Origin: Janthinobacterium lividum PAMC 25724
GTDB lineage: Bacteria; Pseudomonadota; Gammaproteobacteria; Burkholderiales; Burkholderiaceae_D
Length of the DNA: 64,000 bases
Direction of reading: 5' to 3'
Assembly: GCA_000242815.2 (NCBI GenBank)
Contig: AHHB01000039.1
Span: forward strand, 17,111-81,110
The position numbers and the translations under genes are program-made. This document shows positions 1 through 8,399 of this stretch, piece after piece. The stretch's first letter is position 1; each line of letters begins with the position of its first letter. The notes below the pieces were generated by a model. That model had not been told where the DNA came from. It did not search any database and saw only the letters and a list, made by a program, of their open reading frames with translations.

Positions 1-187
1 GCGGCTGCTGTTGCTGCTGCGATGGTTGTTTCTGCTGTTGCGCGCGCGGCTGCTGCTGCCTTTGCTGGCTCACGGGCGGGCGCGGGCGGACCTGCGCGGG
101 CGTGACGACAGGCGTGGAAACATCTGCGCTGACGGGCACATTTGCAACGGTGGAAGGAGGGGAAGACTTATTGCTGGCTGAAGACAT
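1..187 (-). CDS. N-terminus of a Gln/Pro-rich protein, possibly HrpA helicase (partial)
   Basis: The reading frame starts at an ATG whose complement is at 185-187 and runs off the window edge, so only about 62 residues are visible. They are low-complexity: a Ser/Thr/Val-rich start followed by Arg/Pro and long Gln-rich stretches, with no catalytic motif. The gene diverges from argA across about 56 bases. In Burkholderiales argA commonly neighbours hrpA (ATP-dependent RNA helicase), and family members there can carry disordered N-terminal extensions. The HrpA name therefore rests on neighbourhood only; the visible residues show no more than a disordered N-terminus. Confidence 0.45.
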   Translation of the reverse strand, partial: MSSASNKSSPPSTVANVPVSADVSTPVVTPAQVRPRPPVSQQRQQQPRAQQQKQPSQQQQQP

Positions 188-243
188 TGTTTTTTACAGG
201 TATTTTAAGCGCGCACATCGCGCAGCGAATTATAATGCGCTTA

Positions 244-1554
244 ATGGAAAACCCTACCCAATTCGTCCAATGGCTGCGCTCGGTCGCGCCCTACATCCAC
301 GCCTTTCGCGGCAAGACCTTCGTGGTCGCCTTCCCCGGTGAACTCGTCAGCGCCGGGGCGCTGCAGGTGCTGGCCCATGATTTGTCCCTGCTCCATGCGC
401 TCGACATCAATGTCACCGTGGTCTACGGCTCGCGGCCGCAGGTGGCTGAACAACTGGCCTTGCGTAACGTCGAAGGCCGCTTCCACAACGGCGTGCGCAT
501 CACCGACATCGCGGCGCTGGAATGCGCGAAAGAGGCGGCCGGTGAGCTGCGTCTCGATATCGAGGCAGCATTTAGCCAGGGCTTGCCGAACACGCCCATG
601 TCGCATGCCGCCATCCGCATCATTTCCGGCAATTTCATTACGGCGCGCCCGCTGGGCGTGATCGATGGCGTGGACCTGGAACTGACGGGCATCACGCGCA
701 AGGTCGACGCCGAAACCATCCATTCCATCCTCGGCTCCGACGGCCTGGTGCTGCTGTCGCCACTTGGTTTCTCGCCAACCGGCGAAGCGTTCAATCTGAC
801 CATGGAAGACGTCGCGTGCAGCGCTGCCATCGCCCTGCACGCGGACAAACTGATTTTCATTACCGAAACGCCGATGATGGAAGACGCCACGGGCGTGGAA
901 ATCCGCGAACTGTCGTCGCACCAGGCCGAAGCCGTGCTGATGGCCGGTTTCTTGCCAGACGCCACGGCGTTTTACCTGAAACATTGCGTCAAGGCATGCC
1001 ACAACGGTGTCGAGCGCTCGCACATCGTGCCCTTCTCGATGGACGGTTCGGCCCTGCTGGAATTGTTTACCCATGATGGCGTCGGCACCATGATCAGCCA
1101 TGAAAACCTGGAAAGCCTGCGCCTGGCCACCATCGAAGACGTGGGCGGGATTATTAAACTGATCGAACCACTGGAAGCGGACGGCACTCTCGTCAAGCGG
1201 GGCCGCGAGCTGATCGAGCGCGAAATCGATTATTTCTCCGTCATCGAGCATGATGGCGTGATCTTCGGCTGCGCCGCCCTGTACCCATTCCCGGCGCAAA
1301 AGATGGCAGAAATGGCATGTTTGACCGTCAACCCGGAAGTACAAGCCCAGGGCGATGGCGAGCGCATCCTGAAACACATGGAAAACCGCGCCCGTGCAGC
1401 CGGCCTGAACAAGCTGTTCGTGCTGACCACGCGCACCTCGCACTGGTTCAAGAAGCGCGGCTTCGTCACGGCCACGGTCGACGATTTGCCGAAGGACCGC
1501 CAGCATATGTATAACTGGCAACGCAAGTCGCAGGTGTTAATGAAAACCCTGTAA
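244..1554 (+). CDS. argA: Amino-acid N-acetyltransferase (N-acetylglutamate synthase)
   Basis: Catalyses acetyl-CoA + L-glutamate to N-acetylglutamate, the first step of arginine synthesis, in the cytoplasm. The 436-residue protein has the classical ArgA layout: an amino-acid-kinase-like arginine-sensing domain (about residues 20-265, beginning FRGKTFVVAFPGE) followed by a C-terminal GNAT acetyltransferase domain (about 295-430, with the LTVNPEVQAQGDGERIL acetyl-CoA loop and the typical ending W-F-K-K-R-G-F). The ATG at 244 was chosen because MENPTQFVQWLRSV matches the usual betaproteobacterial N-terminus; an in-frame extension to 142 would overlap the divergent gene. Its own terminator downstream is split by an inserted element. 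Feedback inhibition by arginine is expected from the family. Confidence 0.95.
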   Translation: MENPTQFVQWLRSVAPYIHAFRGKTFVVAFPGELVSAGALQVLAHDLSLLHALDINVTVVYGSRPQVAEQLALRNVEGRFHNGVRITDIAALECAKEAAGELRLDIEAAFSQGLPNTPMSHAAIRIISGNFITARPLGVIDGVDLELTGITRKVDAETIHSILGSDGLVLLSPLGFSPTGEAFNLTMEDVACSAAIALHADKLIFITETPMMEDATGVEIRELSSHQAEAVLMAGFLPDATAFYLKHCVKACHNGVERSHIVPFSMDGSALLELFTHDGVGTMISHENLESLRLATIEDVGGIIKLIEPLEADGTLVKRGRELIEREIDYFSVIEHDGVIFGCAALYPFPAQKMAEMACLTVNPEVQAQGDGERILKHMENRARAAGLNKLFVLTTRTSHWFKKRGFVTATVDDLPKDRQHMYNWQRKSQVLMKTL

Positions 1555-1578
1555 CACTGAAAAAGCCCGCTTCCTGCG

Positions 1579-1775
1579 TAATGCCGTTCAGTTAGTGTGT
1601 TGGTGACGCTATTTTTAGCCCAAGAACCAGGACAGGGGTCGGACCCGGCGGGGGAATGTGCTTCAATGGAGCACATTCCGATCACGGAGTGACCGACCCC
1701 AGCTCTTTGCCTCTGGGGTTAGCGAATTTACTGGCGCTCATCAATCACGCCAAAAGCCTTAACTGAACGGCATTA
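1579..1775. mobile_element. 197-bp MITE-like element with IS4-type ends, copy 1
   Basis: The ends are perfect 16-bp inverted repeats (TAATGCCGTTCAGTTA). Perfect 12-bp direct repeats CCGCTTCCTGCG flank it at 1567-1578 and 1776-1787, the target duplication expected from transposition. The end sequence resembles the E. coli IS4 terminus as I recall it (one mismatch over about 19 bases), and IS4-family elements make duplications of about this size. There is no transposase gene, so it would have to be moved in trans. It holds a 66-bp structured core (1635-1700). A second copy at 21654 has the same length and about 95% identity by hand count. Confidence 0.85.
1635..1700. repeat. 66-bp GGGGTCGG...CCGACCCC structured core inside the MITE
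   Basis: Outer 8-bp arms GGGGTCGG and CCGACCCC enclose a 10-bp hairpin (GGAATGTGCT paired with AGCACATTCC) and a small TCAC-GGA-GTGA hairpin. The same 66-base layout, with compensating base changes, stands alone at 3980-4045. Confidence 0.75.
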
Positions 1776-1808
1776 CCGCTTCCTGCGGGCTTTTCTACTT
1801 TGCTATCG

Positions 1809-2675
<867 letters not shown>

Positions 2676-2874
2676 TTACTACTACTTACTTGGACGAGGC
2701 ACAGCCAGCGGCTGGCGCGATAGGGCATCTTACTAGCTGGGGCGGCGCAGATCAAATTTGATCCGGCGCAAGGATGCGGCAAACGGCAACAAAGCTGGCC
2801 GCGATGACCCCGCGAGGGCTGGCGCAAAGTGCCTTATAATCACGCTTTATCTCTACACTGATTCAGGAGCACAG

Positions 2875-3147
2875 ATGGCCCGCACGATCCACTGCAGCAA
2901 ACTCAACAAGGAAGCCGAAGGACTCGATTTCCCACCGTACCCGGGCGAACTGGGCAAAAAGATTTACGAATCGGTATCGAAAGAAGCATGGGCTGCCTGG
3001 CTCAAGCATCAGACCATGCTGGTCAATGAAAATCGCTTGAACCTGGCCGACGCGCGCGCCCGCAAATACCTGGCCACGCAAATGGAAAAGCATTTCTTCG
3101 GCGATGGCGCCGATGCGGCCATGGGCTACGTTCCACCAACGGAATAA
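2875..3147 (+). CDS. yggX: YggX-family Fe(II)-trafficking protein
   Basis: Small cytoplasmic protein linked in the family to iron handling and protection of Fe-S clusters from oxidative damage. The 90-residue product has the full-length family pattern: N-terminal [21 protein letters not shown] with the single conserved Cys7, then [13 protein letters not shown] pairs around [19 protein letters not shown], and a C-terminal MEKHFFG. The start at 2875 is preceded by CAGGAG (2864-2869). A structured repeat starts on the base after its stop codon. Monocistronic as far as can be seen. Confidence 0.95.
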   Translation: MARTIHCSKLNKEAEGLDFPPYPGELGKKIYESVSKEAWAAWLKHQTMLVNENRLNLADARARKYLATQMEKHFFGDGADAAMGYVPPTE

Positions 3148-3267
3148 AACACCTAAGCAAACCTACTGCGCGTCATGATTTGCGGCCTCCGATGCTCACT
3201 TTGCTAAAGCACAGCTCCGCTTCTCAGCCACAACTCACTACCGCTCGCTACGGTTTTCTTAGGTGTT
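3148..3267 (+). repeat. Stem-enclosed 88-bp intergenic repeat, copy A
   Basis: A 16-bp closing stem (3148-3163 with 3252-3267, one mismatch; outer ten bases AACACCTAAG/CTTAGGTGTT) encloses an 88-base core (3164-3251). The core matches the core at 7662-7749 (opposite strand) at about 73 of 88 positions, while the closing stems are largely different. It starts directly after the yggX stop codon. A short T-run follows at 3272-3276, so it may act as a terminator. Confidence 0.75.
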
Positions 3268-3477
3268 GAAGTTTTTCGACATTCCCGCCCGTGGCCGATG
3301 CGCCACGGGTAGCTTCCGCTGCCGCCTTCCCGCTTTTCCACTTTCCCGCCTTCATATTTCACGCCGCCTGACGCCGTTTCACGGCAAGCCGCGCCCGTTT
3401 CGTCGCACGCCGCTCGCCATCGGCGCCGTTGGCGGGCACAGTAGAGCCATCGACAACCTCACACCAAGGCGGACACC
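3268..3477. other. Intergenic stretch before the small membrane protein
   Basis: With the repeat at 3148-3267 this makes a 330-base gene-free region. Apart from the repeat I see only pyrimidine-rich, GC-rich DNA that must hold the promoter of the next gene. I could not pick out confident promoter hexamers. Confidence 0.4.
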
Positions 3478-3975
3478 ATGTTGCAGCAAATCTTCAGCCA
3501 CACTCCCCTCTACGTCTGGGCCATCCTGGGCTTTCTCGTATACCGCGGCGTGCTGGCCAGCCGCGCACGCGAAGTGAGCTTGCGCAAGCTGTGCATCATT
3601 CCCCTGGTCATGCTGGCCCTTTCCCTGAGCGGCGTGCACGGCAGCTTCGGCCTGGCCGGCAGCGCGCCATTCGTCTGGGCCACCGGCACCCTGGCCGGTG
3701 CGGCGCTGGCCTGGACACTGCTCGATACGCACAAGATCGTCGCCATTCCCGAGCGCAGCAGCGTGCAGCGTCCCGGCAGCTGGCTGCCATTGATCTTGAT
3801 GATGAGCATCTTCTGCATGAAGTATGCGGTCGCAGTGACCCTTGCCGTCGCCCCGTCGACTGCCCATGCAAGCGCCTTCATCGTGCCGGTCTGCCTCGCT
3901 TACGGCGTCTTCAGCGGACTTTTCCTGGGAGGCTTGCTGCGCACCGTGAGCGTGTACCGGGCGGTACAAACGTAA
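3478..3975 (+). CDS. Small multi-pass inner-membrane protein (DUF6622-like)
   Basis: The 165-residue protein is almost entirely hydrophobic, with about five membrane segments (roughly residues 8-22, 37-55, 60-80, 102-122 and 132-155) linked by short charged loops such as RGVLASRAREVSLRK. Length and the opening LYVWAILGFLVYRG resemble uncharacterised membrane proteins of the DUF6622 type, from memory. No enzymatic motif is visible. The start at 3478 follows ACACC without a strong ribosome-binding site. A 66-bp structured repeat begins four bases after its stop. Function unknown. Confidence 0.75.
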   Translation: MLQQIFSHTPLYVWAILGFLVYRGVLASRAREVSLRKLCIIPLVMLALSLSGVHGSFGLAGSAPFVWATGTLAGAALAWTLLDTHKIVAIPERSSVQRPGSWLPLILMMSIFCMKYAVAVTLAVAPSTAHASAFIVPVCLAYGVFSGLFLGGLLRTVSVYRAVQT

Positions 3976-3979
3976 GGCT

Positions 3980-4045
3980 GGGGTCAGACCCGGCGCGGGA
4001 GTGCGCCCCAGTGGGGCGCACTCCGATCACGCAGTGACTGACCCC
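3980..4045. repeat. 66-bp structured repeat, solo copy of the MITE core
   Basis: Begins GGGGTCAG and ends CTGACCCC, enclosing a 10-bp hairpin (GGAGTGCGCC with GGCGCACTCC, 7-base loop) and a TCAC-GCA-GTGA hairpin. It aligns without gaps to the core inside the 1579-1775 element, and nearly all differences fall in paired positions and keep pairing. It lies between convergent genes (the membrane protein and rpiA), where it may terminate transcription. Confidence 0.75.
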
Positions 4046-4061
4046 GGATTTCTGCTGCGTA

Positions 4062-4739
4062 TCAGTAAGCCAACGTCCGCACGCCTTCCGGCATGCCCAG
4101 CAGGCAAACGTTGGCGCCGCGCACGGCGAACAGGCCGACGGCGATGACGCCGACGATTTGATTGATCTGCTGTTCCAGCGCCAGCGGATCGGCAATCTGC
4201 AAGCCCAGCACGTCGATGATTTCGCCACCGTTGTCGGTAATGAACGCTTCGTTGCTGCCGGCCTTCAGGCGCAAACGGGGCGTGCCGCCCAGCGCGGCCA
4301 GCTGGCGCGATACGGCGGCGCGGGCCATCGGCACCACTTCCACCGGCAGCGGGAAGGCGCCCAGGGTATCGACCAGCTTGGAGCCATCGGCGATGCAGAC
4401 GAACTGTTTCGCCACGGAAGCGACAATCTTTTCACGCGTCAATGCTGCGCCGCCGCCCTTGATCATGGCGCCGCTGGCCGTGATTTCATCGGCACCGTCG
4501 ATGTAGACGGCAATCGACTCGACATCGTTCAAGCTGAACACGGCGATGCCATGGCCGGCCAGGCGCGCGGCCGTCGCTTCGGACGATGCCACCGTACCCT
4601 TGATGGTGTCCTTGATCTTGGCCAATTCATCGATAAAAAAGTTGGCAGTAGAACCGGTGCCGACACCGATGATTTCACCCTCGACCACGTACTTAATGGC
4701 GGCACGGGCTACGGCTTGCTTCAATTCGTCTTGGGTCAT
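4062..4739 (-). CDS. rpiA: Ribose-5-phosphate isomerase A
   Basis: Interconverts ribose-5-phosphate and ribulose-5-phosphate in the non-oxidative pentose phosphate pathway; cytoplasmic. The 225-residue product carries the RpiA signatures in order: [15 protein letters not shown] near residues 26-40, [10 protein letters not shown], the catalytic YIDGADEI near 81-88 and [12 protein letters not shown] near 94-105. Length matches the family (about 220). The start at 4739 gives the usual [14 protein letters not shown]. It fits the sugar-phosphate theme with zwf, tal and pgi downstream but is not in an operon with them. Confidence 0.96.
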   Translation of the reverse strand: MTQDELKQAVARAAIKYVVEGEIIGVGTGSTANFFIDELAKIKDTIKGTVASSEATAARLAGHGIAVFSLNDVESIAVYIDGADEITASGAMIKGGGAALTREKIVASVAKQFVCIADGSKLVDTLGAFPLPVEVVPMARAAVSRQLAALGGTPRLRLKAGSNEAFITDNGGEIIDVLGLQIADPLALEQQINQIVGVIAVGLFAVRGANVCLLGMPEGVRTLAY

Positions 4740-4944
4740 GACATTCAGGCTAAAGTGGGGAATGGCGCTATTTTAACGGATTGCCAGCCCGGCTTACCCG
4801 CCATGCAGCGCCAGCATTGGCTTTGATACAACAGGTAAGCGGAAAAACCTTACTAAAATGCATTTCCACATCCGATTACTCTATCAAGATTTAAAATATG
4901 CGAAAATGTAACAACAGACCACTACGACGTTTGAGGAACAGGAA

Positions 4945-5313
4945 ATGAATCATAACAAACAGGTACTTGTCGTCGATGACAGCCGTGTTTCACGTTTGAT
5001 GTCGCATCAATTCATTCTCAGCAAACATGCCGACTGGCAAGTGATTGAGGCGGCGACAGGTGAAGAAGCGCTGGAAAAAATGAAGACTATCGCCCCTGTT
5101 ATGATACTACTCGATGTCAACATGCCCGGCATGGGCGGCGTGGCGGCGGCAGAACAATTGCGCGCGCTATACCCGCAAACGCACATCATTCTCGTCACGG
5201 CAAATGTGCAAAATGCCATCCGCAACCGCGCCAGCGAAATGGACGTGGGATTCATGGAAAAGCCCATCACGGAAACGCGCATCCATCAGCTGATCGAATC
5301 ACTGGGACTGTGA
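4945..5313 (+). CDS. CheY-like single-domain response regulator
   Basis: A 122-residue stand-alone receiver domain with no output domain. The phosphorylation pocket is complete: acidic pair D11-D12, phospho-acceptor D57 (ILLDVNMPGMGG), T85 (ILVTAN) and K106 followed by proline (FMEKP). It probably signals by protein contact after phosphorylation by a histidine kinase encoded elsewhere. Its stop overlaps or abuts the start of the next gene (a CheC-family phosphatase), which itself overlaps a GGDEF cyclase, so the three should be co-transcribed and translationally coupled. The start at 4945 is preceded by GGAACAGGAA. Confidence 0.9.
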   Translation: MNHNKQVLVVDDSRVSRLMSHQFILSKHADWQVIEAATGEEALEKMKTIAPVMILLDVNMPGMGGVAAAEQLRALYPQTHIILVTANVQNAIRNRASEMDVGFMEKPITETRIHQLIESLGL

Positions 5314-5315
5314 GC

Positions 5316-5942
5316 ATGATCAATCTCTCCGAACTGGAAAATGATGCGCTGGTAGAGATATTCAACATCGGGGTAGGCCATGCGGCCGCCGCGATGAGCG
5401 AGATCGTCAATGAAGAAGTCACCATGTCGGTGCCGTCGATCAGCTTCATGAACCGCGACGATGCGGCCGCCCTGCTCGGCAGCAAAAAGGATGACGAACG
5501 CATCTGCGGCATCAGCCAGCATTACGATGGCGCCTTCACCACCGAAGCCATCCTGATGTTCCCGGAAGACAAGAGCCTGGAAATCGTCCGTCTGATGGTG
5601 GGCGACGCCATGCCGCTGCAGGAATTGACGGAGATGGAACAGGAGGCGATGAGTGAAATCGGCAACATCATCCTCAACGCCTGCGTGGGCACCCTGGCCA
5701 ATCTGTTCGACAGCGAACTGCATGGCTCGCTGCCCGTATACCACCTGGGCACCAGCGCGGAAATCCTGTCCTCATTCGGCGGCCAGGAAGAAGAAGCCGT
5801 CGTGCTGATGCTGCACATCGACTTCGTGCTGTCCCGGCACCAGATCCACGGCTATGTCGCCTTCGTGCTCGACCTATCGGCCTTGCACGACCTGAAGCAG
5901 CAAGTGAGCCACTATTTGGCCAAGGTCCTGGGACAGGCGTGA
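5316..5942 (+). CDS. cheC: CheC-family phosphatase
   Basis: Family members dephosphorylate CheY-like receivers. The 208-residue protein has two ExxN phosphatase motifs: E14-N17 (VEIFNIGVGHAA) and E114-N117 (SEIGNIILN), the internal duplication typical of CheC rather than CheX. ATG 5316 was chosen because GGGA at 5304-5307 is well spaced for it; a GTG at 5310 overlapping the previous stop is the alternative. The obvious substrate is the receiver encoded immediately upstream, and the overlapping downstream GGDEF gene suggests the module feeds into c-di-GMP signalling. Partnership is inferred from gene order. Confidence 0.85.
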   Translation: MINLSELENDALVEIFNIGVGHAAAAMSEIVNEEVTMSVPSISFMNRDDAAALLGSKKDDERICGISQHYDGAFTTEAILMFPEDKSLEIVRLMVGDAMPLQELTEMEQEAMSEIGNIILNACVGTLANLFDSELHGSLPVYHLGTSAEILSSFGGQEEEAVVLMLHIDFVLSRHQIHGYVAFVLDLSALHDLKQQVSHYLAKVLGQA

Positions 5943-6919
5943 CGATCATGCCGGATGCCTTGCACCGACTCGCTCTGCTCGAGAACATACTCGGTGCCGT
6001 GAACCTGGGCGCCATCGTGCTCGATGAGCAGCAGCGCATCGTGCTGTGGAACCAATGGATGGCGCACCACTCGGCGTGTCAGGCCGACGCCATGCTGGGC
6101 CAGAACTTCTTCGCCGTCTATCCGGAATTGCGACACAAGCGCATCGACTCGGCCATCACCCAGGCCCTGCGCGGCAATTTCCAGTCGCTGTTGTCGCAAA
6201 CCTTGCACAAGGCGCCATTTGCCCTGTACACGCATGGCGCGACCGATGGCGCGCTGGAAGGCCAAGAACGCATGCAGCAGGCCATCGCCGTGACACCGAT
6301 CAATTTGCCTGCTTTACCGCGCCACTGCCTGATCCAGATCAATGATGTCACCAGCGCCGTGGGCCGTGAAAAGTTGCTGCGTGAACAAACCATCGTCTTG
6401 CGGTCGCAAACTTTTTCCGACGGCTTGACGGGCATCGCCAACCGCCGCCACTTCGATGTGGCGATCGAGAAAGAAATGCGGCGCGCCATGCGCACGGGCA
6501 GTCCCCTGTCGCTGCTGATGATCGACATTGACTGTTTCAAGGATTACAACGACCATTACGGCCACCAGCAAGGCGACGACTGCCTGATACGCGTAGCAGC
6601 CGAACTGGCCGCCATGCTGCAGCGCCCCACCGACCTGCTGGCGCGCTATGGCGGCGAGGAATTTTCCGCCATCCTGCCCGACACCGACGCCGTGCAGGCA
6701 CTGCGCATGGGCGAGATGATGCGCGCACGGGCAGCCGAGCTGTGCATTCCGCATGCCAGGGCGTGCACTCAAGACAAGCACGTCACGGTCAGCATCGGCA
6801 TCGCCACGCAACATCCGCAGCAGCAACTGGCTGTCGCCACCCTGATCGGCGCCGCCGACCGTGCCCTGTACCTGGCCAAGGGCGCCGGGCGCAACAGGGT
6901 CATGGTGCAGTCGCTGTAG
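5939..6919 (+). CDS. PAS-GGDEF diguanylate cyclase
   Basis: Predicted to make c-di-GMP from two GTP. An N-terminal PAS-like sensor (about residues 12-140, with GAIVLDEQQRIVLWNQWM) precedes a GGDEF domain (about 160-323). The active-site GGEEF is intact at about 238-242 and is preceded at the right distance by the inhibitory I-site RxxD (RPTD, about 229-232), so product inhibition is expected. No membrane segments; cytoplasmic. The GTG at 5939 overlaps the cheC stop and has GGGA five bases upstream; ATG 5948 is the alternative. Third gene of the receiver-CheC-cyclase unit. Confidence 0.9.
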   Translation: MTIMPDALHRLALLENILGAVNLGAIVLDEQQRIVLWNQWMAHHSACQADAMLGQNFFAVYPELRHKRIDSAITQALRGNFQSLLSQTLHKAPFALYTHGATDGALEGQERMQQAIAVTPINLPALPRHCLIQINDVTSAVGREKLLREQTIVLRSQTFSDGLTGIANRRHFDVAIEKEMRRAMRTGSPLSLLMIDIDCFKDYNDHYGHQQGDDCLIRVAAELAAMLQRPTDLLARYGGEEFSAILPDTDAVQALRMGEMMRARAAELCIPHARACTQDKHVTVSIGIATQHPQQQLAVATLIGAADRALYLAKGAGRNRVMVQSL

Positions 6920-7066
6920 GAAAGCCAGGCCGGCGACGCCATTCCAGCACACAACTTTACGGCGGCGGCGTAGACAGCTGTATCCTTGCAGCAAAAAATC
7001 AAGGATTGATCTGCGCCCCCCTCAAGTACGCTCGACAATGCGCACAGGAAAAGCCATAGAATGACA

Positions 7067-7618
7067 TTAGCGCGGCAGCAAGCGGCGGTCGGCGGGGTTG
7101 CGCAGGAAACCGTGCAGTATCTGCTGCAGTTGCGGCAACTTCGCCACGTAGGCGGCAATGCCCAGCTGGCGCGCGCCGAAATAGTGGGCGATGATATCGC
7201 CCTGCTGCTCCATGTTGAAGTCGGACAGGACGCCGCCGGCTTGCGCGTCGTAGCGGTAGGCCCGCTGCCCGATGTAGCCGCCGCACAGCGCCAGCAGTGC
7301 GCCATGCAGCAGCACGCTATAGCCGAGCTGGTACTGCCACACATGCACCATTTCATGGATGAAGAACAACTTGCCGCCAGTGCCTTCGCGCGAAAAATCG
7401 TCGCGGTACTGGGCCGGCATGAAATGCAGGCTGCCGCGCGGCGTCATCGCCGTATTCTGGTCCTGCAGGCCAAACGGAAGAAAAGAGCCGCGCACCACGC
7501 GCACGCGCGCGTAGTCGATGGCGTCCTGAAAGACGCTGCGGGCCATGGCGATTTCGCCAATGGTGAGGGGGCGGCGCAAGACTCGCATAATGAGTATGGA
7601 ATAAAGCGCGGTAGGCAT
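7067..7618 (-). CDS. HExxH-containing protein, vgr/Rhs-associated type
   Basis: A 183-residue protein with a zinc-protease-like H88-E-M-V-H92 motif in the context FFIHEMVHVWQYQLG. The N-terminal pattern RPLTxGEIAMARSVFQDAIDYARVRV resembles small proteins annotated in proteobacteria as 'vgr-related' or 'Rhs element Vgr'. No secretion signal is evident. Other zinc ligands cannot be assigned from sequence alone, so activity is unproven. The start may be the ATG at 7588 (MRVLRRPLT) rather than 7618; 7618 has AGG upstream. No type VI or Rhs genes are visible nearby, so the family name is only a label. Confidence 0.7.
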   Translation of the reverse strand: MPTALYSILIMRVLRRPLTIGEIAMARSVFQDAIDYARVRVVRGSFLPFGLQDQNTAMTPRGSLHFMPAQYRDDFSREGTGGKLFFIHEMVHVWQYQLGYSVLLHGALLALCGGYIGQRAYRYDAQAGGVLSDFNMEQQGDIIAHYFGARQLGIAAYVAKLPQLQQILHGFLRNPADRRLLPR

Positions 7619-7646
7619 AAAAGCCTGCCGAATACTATAACTGCAA

Positions 7647-7764
7647 GTACCTGACAGAAGCGTAGCGAGCGGCAGTGATTTGTGGCTAAGAAGCGCAACC
7701 GTACTCTAGTACGGTGAGCATCGCAGGCCGCAAAGCGCGACGCGCAGTAGCTTATGTCAGGTAC
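7647..7764 (-). repeat. Stem-enclosed 88-bp intergenic repeat, copy B
   Basis: Read on the minus strand, a 15-bp stem with one mismatch (7764-7750 with 7661-7647) closes an 88-base core (7662-7749) homologous to the core at 3164-3251. The core contains a perfect 7-bp hairpin, CCGTACT/AGTACGG. It starts two bases after the eda stop codon, in the same orientation relative to its upstream gene as copy A has to yggX. Confidence 0.75.
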
Positions 7765-7766
7765 GA

Positions 7767-8396
7767 CTAGGCGGAGCGCAGGCCGCTGGCCGCTTTCGCG
7801 ATTTCCGTGATGCGGTCCCAGTTGCCGGCCGCAATCGCGTCTTTCGGCGTCAGCCAGGAACCGCCCACGCAGGCGACGTTCTTGCAGGCCAAAAATTGCG
7901 ACGCCGTCTCTTGCGAGATGCCGCCCGTCGGGCAAAAGGTAATGTCCGGCAGCGGGCCGTAGATGGCGTTGAGCATGCCGATGCCGCCAGCCGGCACGGC
8001 CGGGAACAGTTTCAGCTGCTGGAAGCCGTTTTCACGCGCCGCCATCACTTCACCGGGCGTCATCACGCCTGGCAGCAGGGGCAAGCCGCTGCTTTTCGCC
8101 GCCGCCACCAGGGCCGAGGTCAGGCCTGGCGAGACGCCAAATACGGCGCCCGCATCGCGTGCCTGGACGAATTCTTCCGGGCGAGTCAGCGTACCGACGC
8201 CGACGATGGCGCCCGGCACGGCCGACATGGCGCGGATCGCTTCGAGGCCGTGCTTGGTGCGCAGGGTCACTTCGAGCACGCGGATGCCGCCCGCCACCAG
8301 CGCGCGCGCCAGCGGTACGGCGTGTTCAGGATCGTCGATCGCAATCACGGGGATCACGCTCGAGGTGCGCATAATTTCCAGTAGTGTCATGGTCAT
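7767..8396 (-). CDS. eda: KDPG aldolase (2-keto-3-deoxy-6-phosphogluconate aldolase)
   Basis: Splits KDPG into pyruvate and glyceraldehyde-3-phosphate, the second Entner-Doudoroff reaction. The 209-residue class I aldolase has the proton-transfer Glu42 (LEVTLRT) and the Schiff-base Lys129 (QQLKLFPA), with GVGTLTRPEE and FCPTGGIS phosphate-loop motifs. It lies 3 bases downstream of edd on the same strand, so edd-eda form an operon; a HexR-like operator in front of edd probably controls both. A structured repeat follows its stop codon. MTLLEI, two codons in, is a possible alternative start. Confidence 0.96.
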   Translation of the reverse strand: MTMTLLEIMRTSSVIPVIAIDDPEHAVPLARALVAGGIRVLEVTLRTKHGLEAIRAMSAVPGAIVGVGTLTRPEEFVQARDAGAVFGVSPGLTSALVAAAKSSGLPLLPGVMTPGEVMAARENGFQQLKLFPAVPAGGIGMLNAIYGPLPDITFCPTGGISQETASQFLACKNVACVGGSWLTPKDAIAAGNWDRITEIAKAASGLRSA

Positions 8397-8399
8397 CTC

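Larger units (their letters stand above)
1561..1794. terminator. Bidirectional argA/kdsA terminator, split by an insertion
   Basis: The left arm AAAAGCCCGC (1561-1570) and right arm GCGGGCTTTT (1785-1794) are perfect complements. With the loop TTCCT they would form an intrinsic terminator serving argA on + and kdsA on -. A 197-bp element with a 12-bp target duplication now separates the arms. Each duplication copy keeps part of the hairpin, so a complete stem remains only if the whole inserted element loops out. Confidence 0.75.

Noticed and set aside
241..1521. A 426-codon open frame opposite argA
   Set aside because: Antisense shadow; argA is certain from its two domains.
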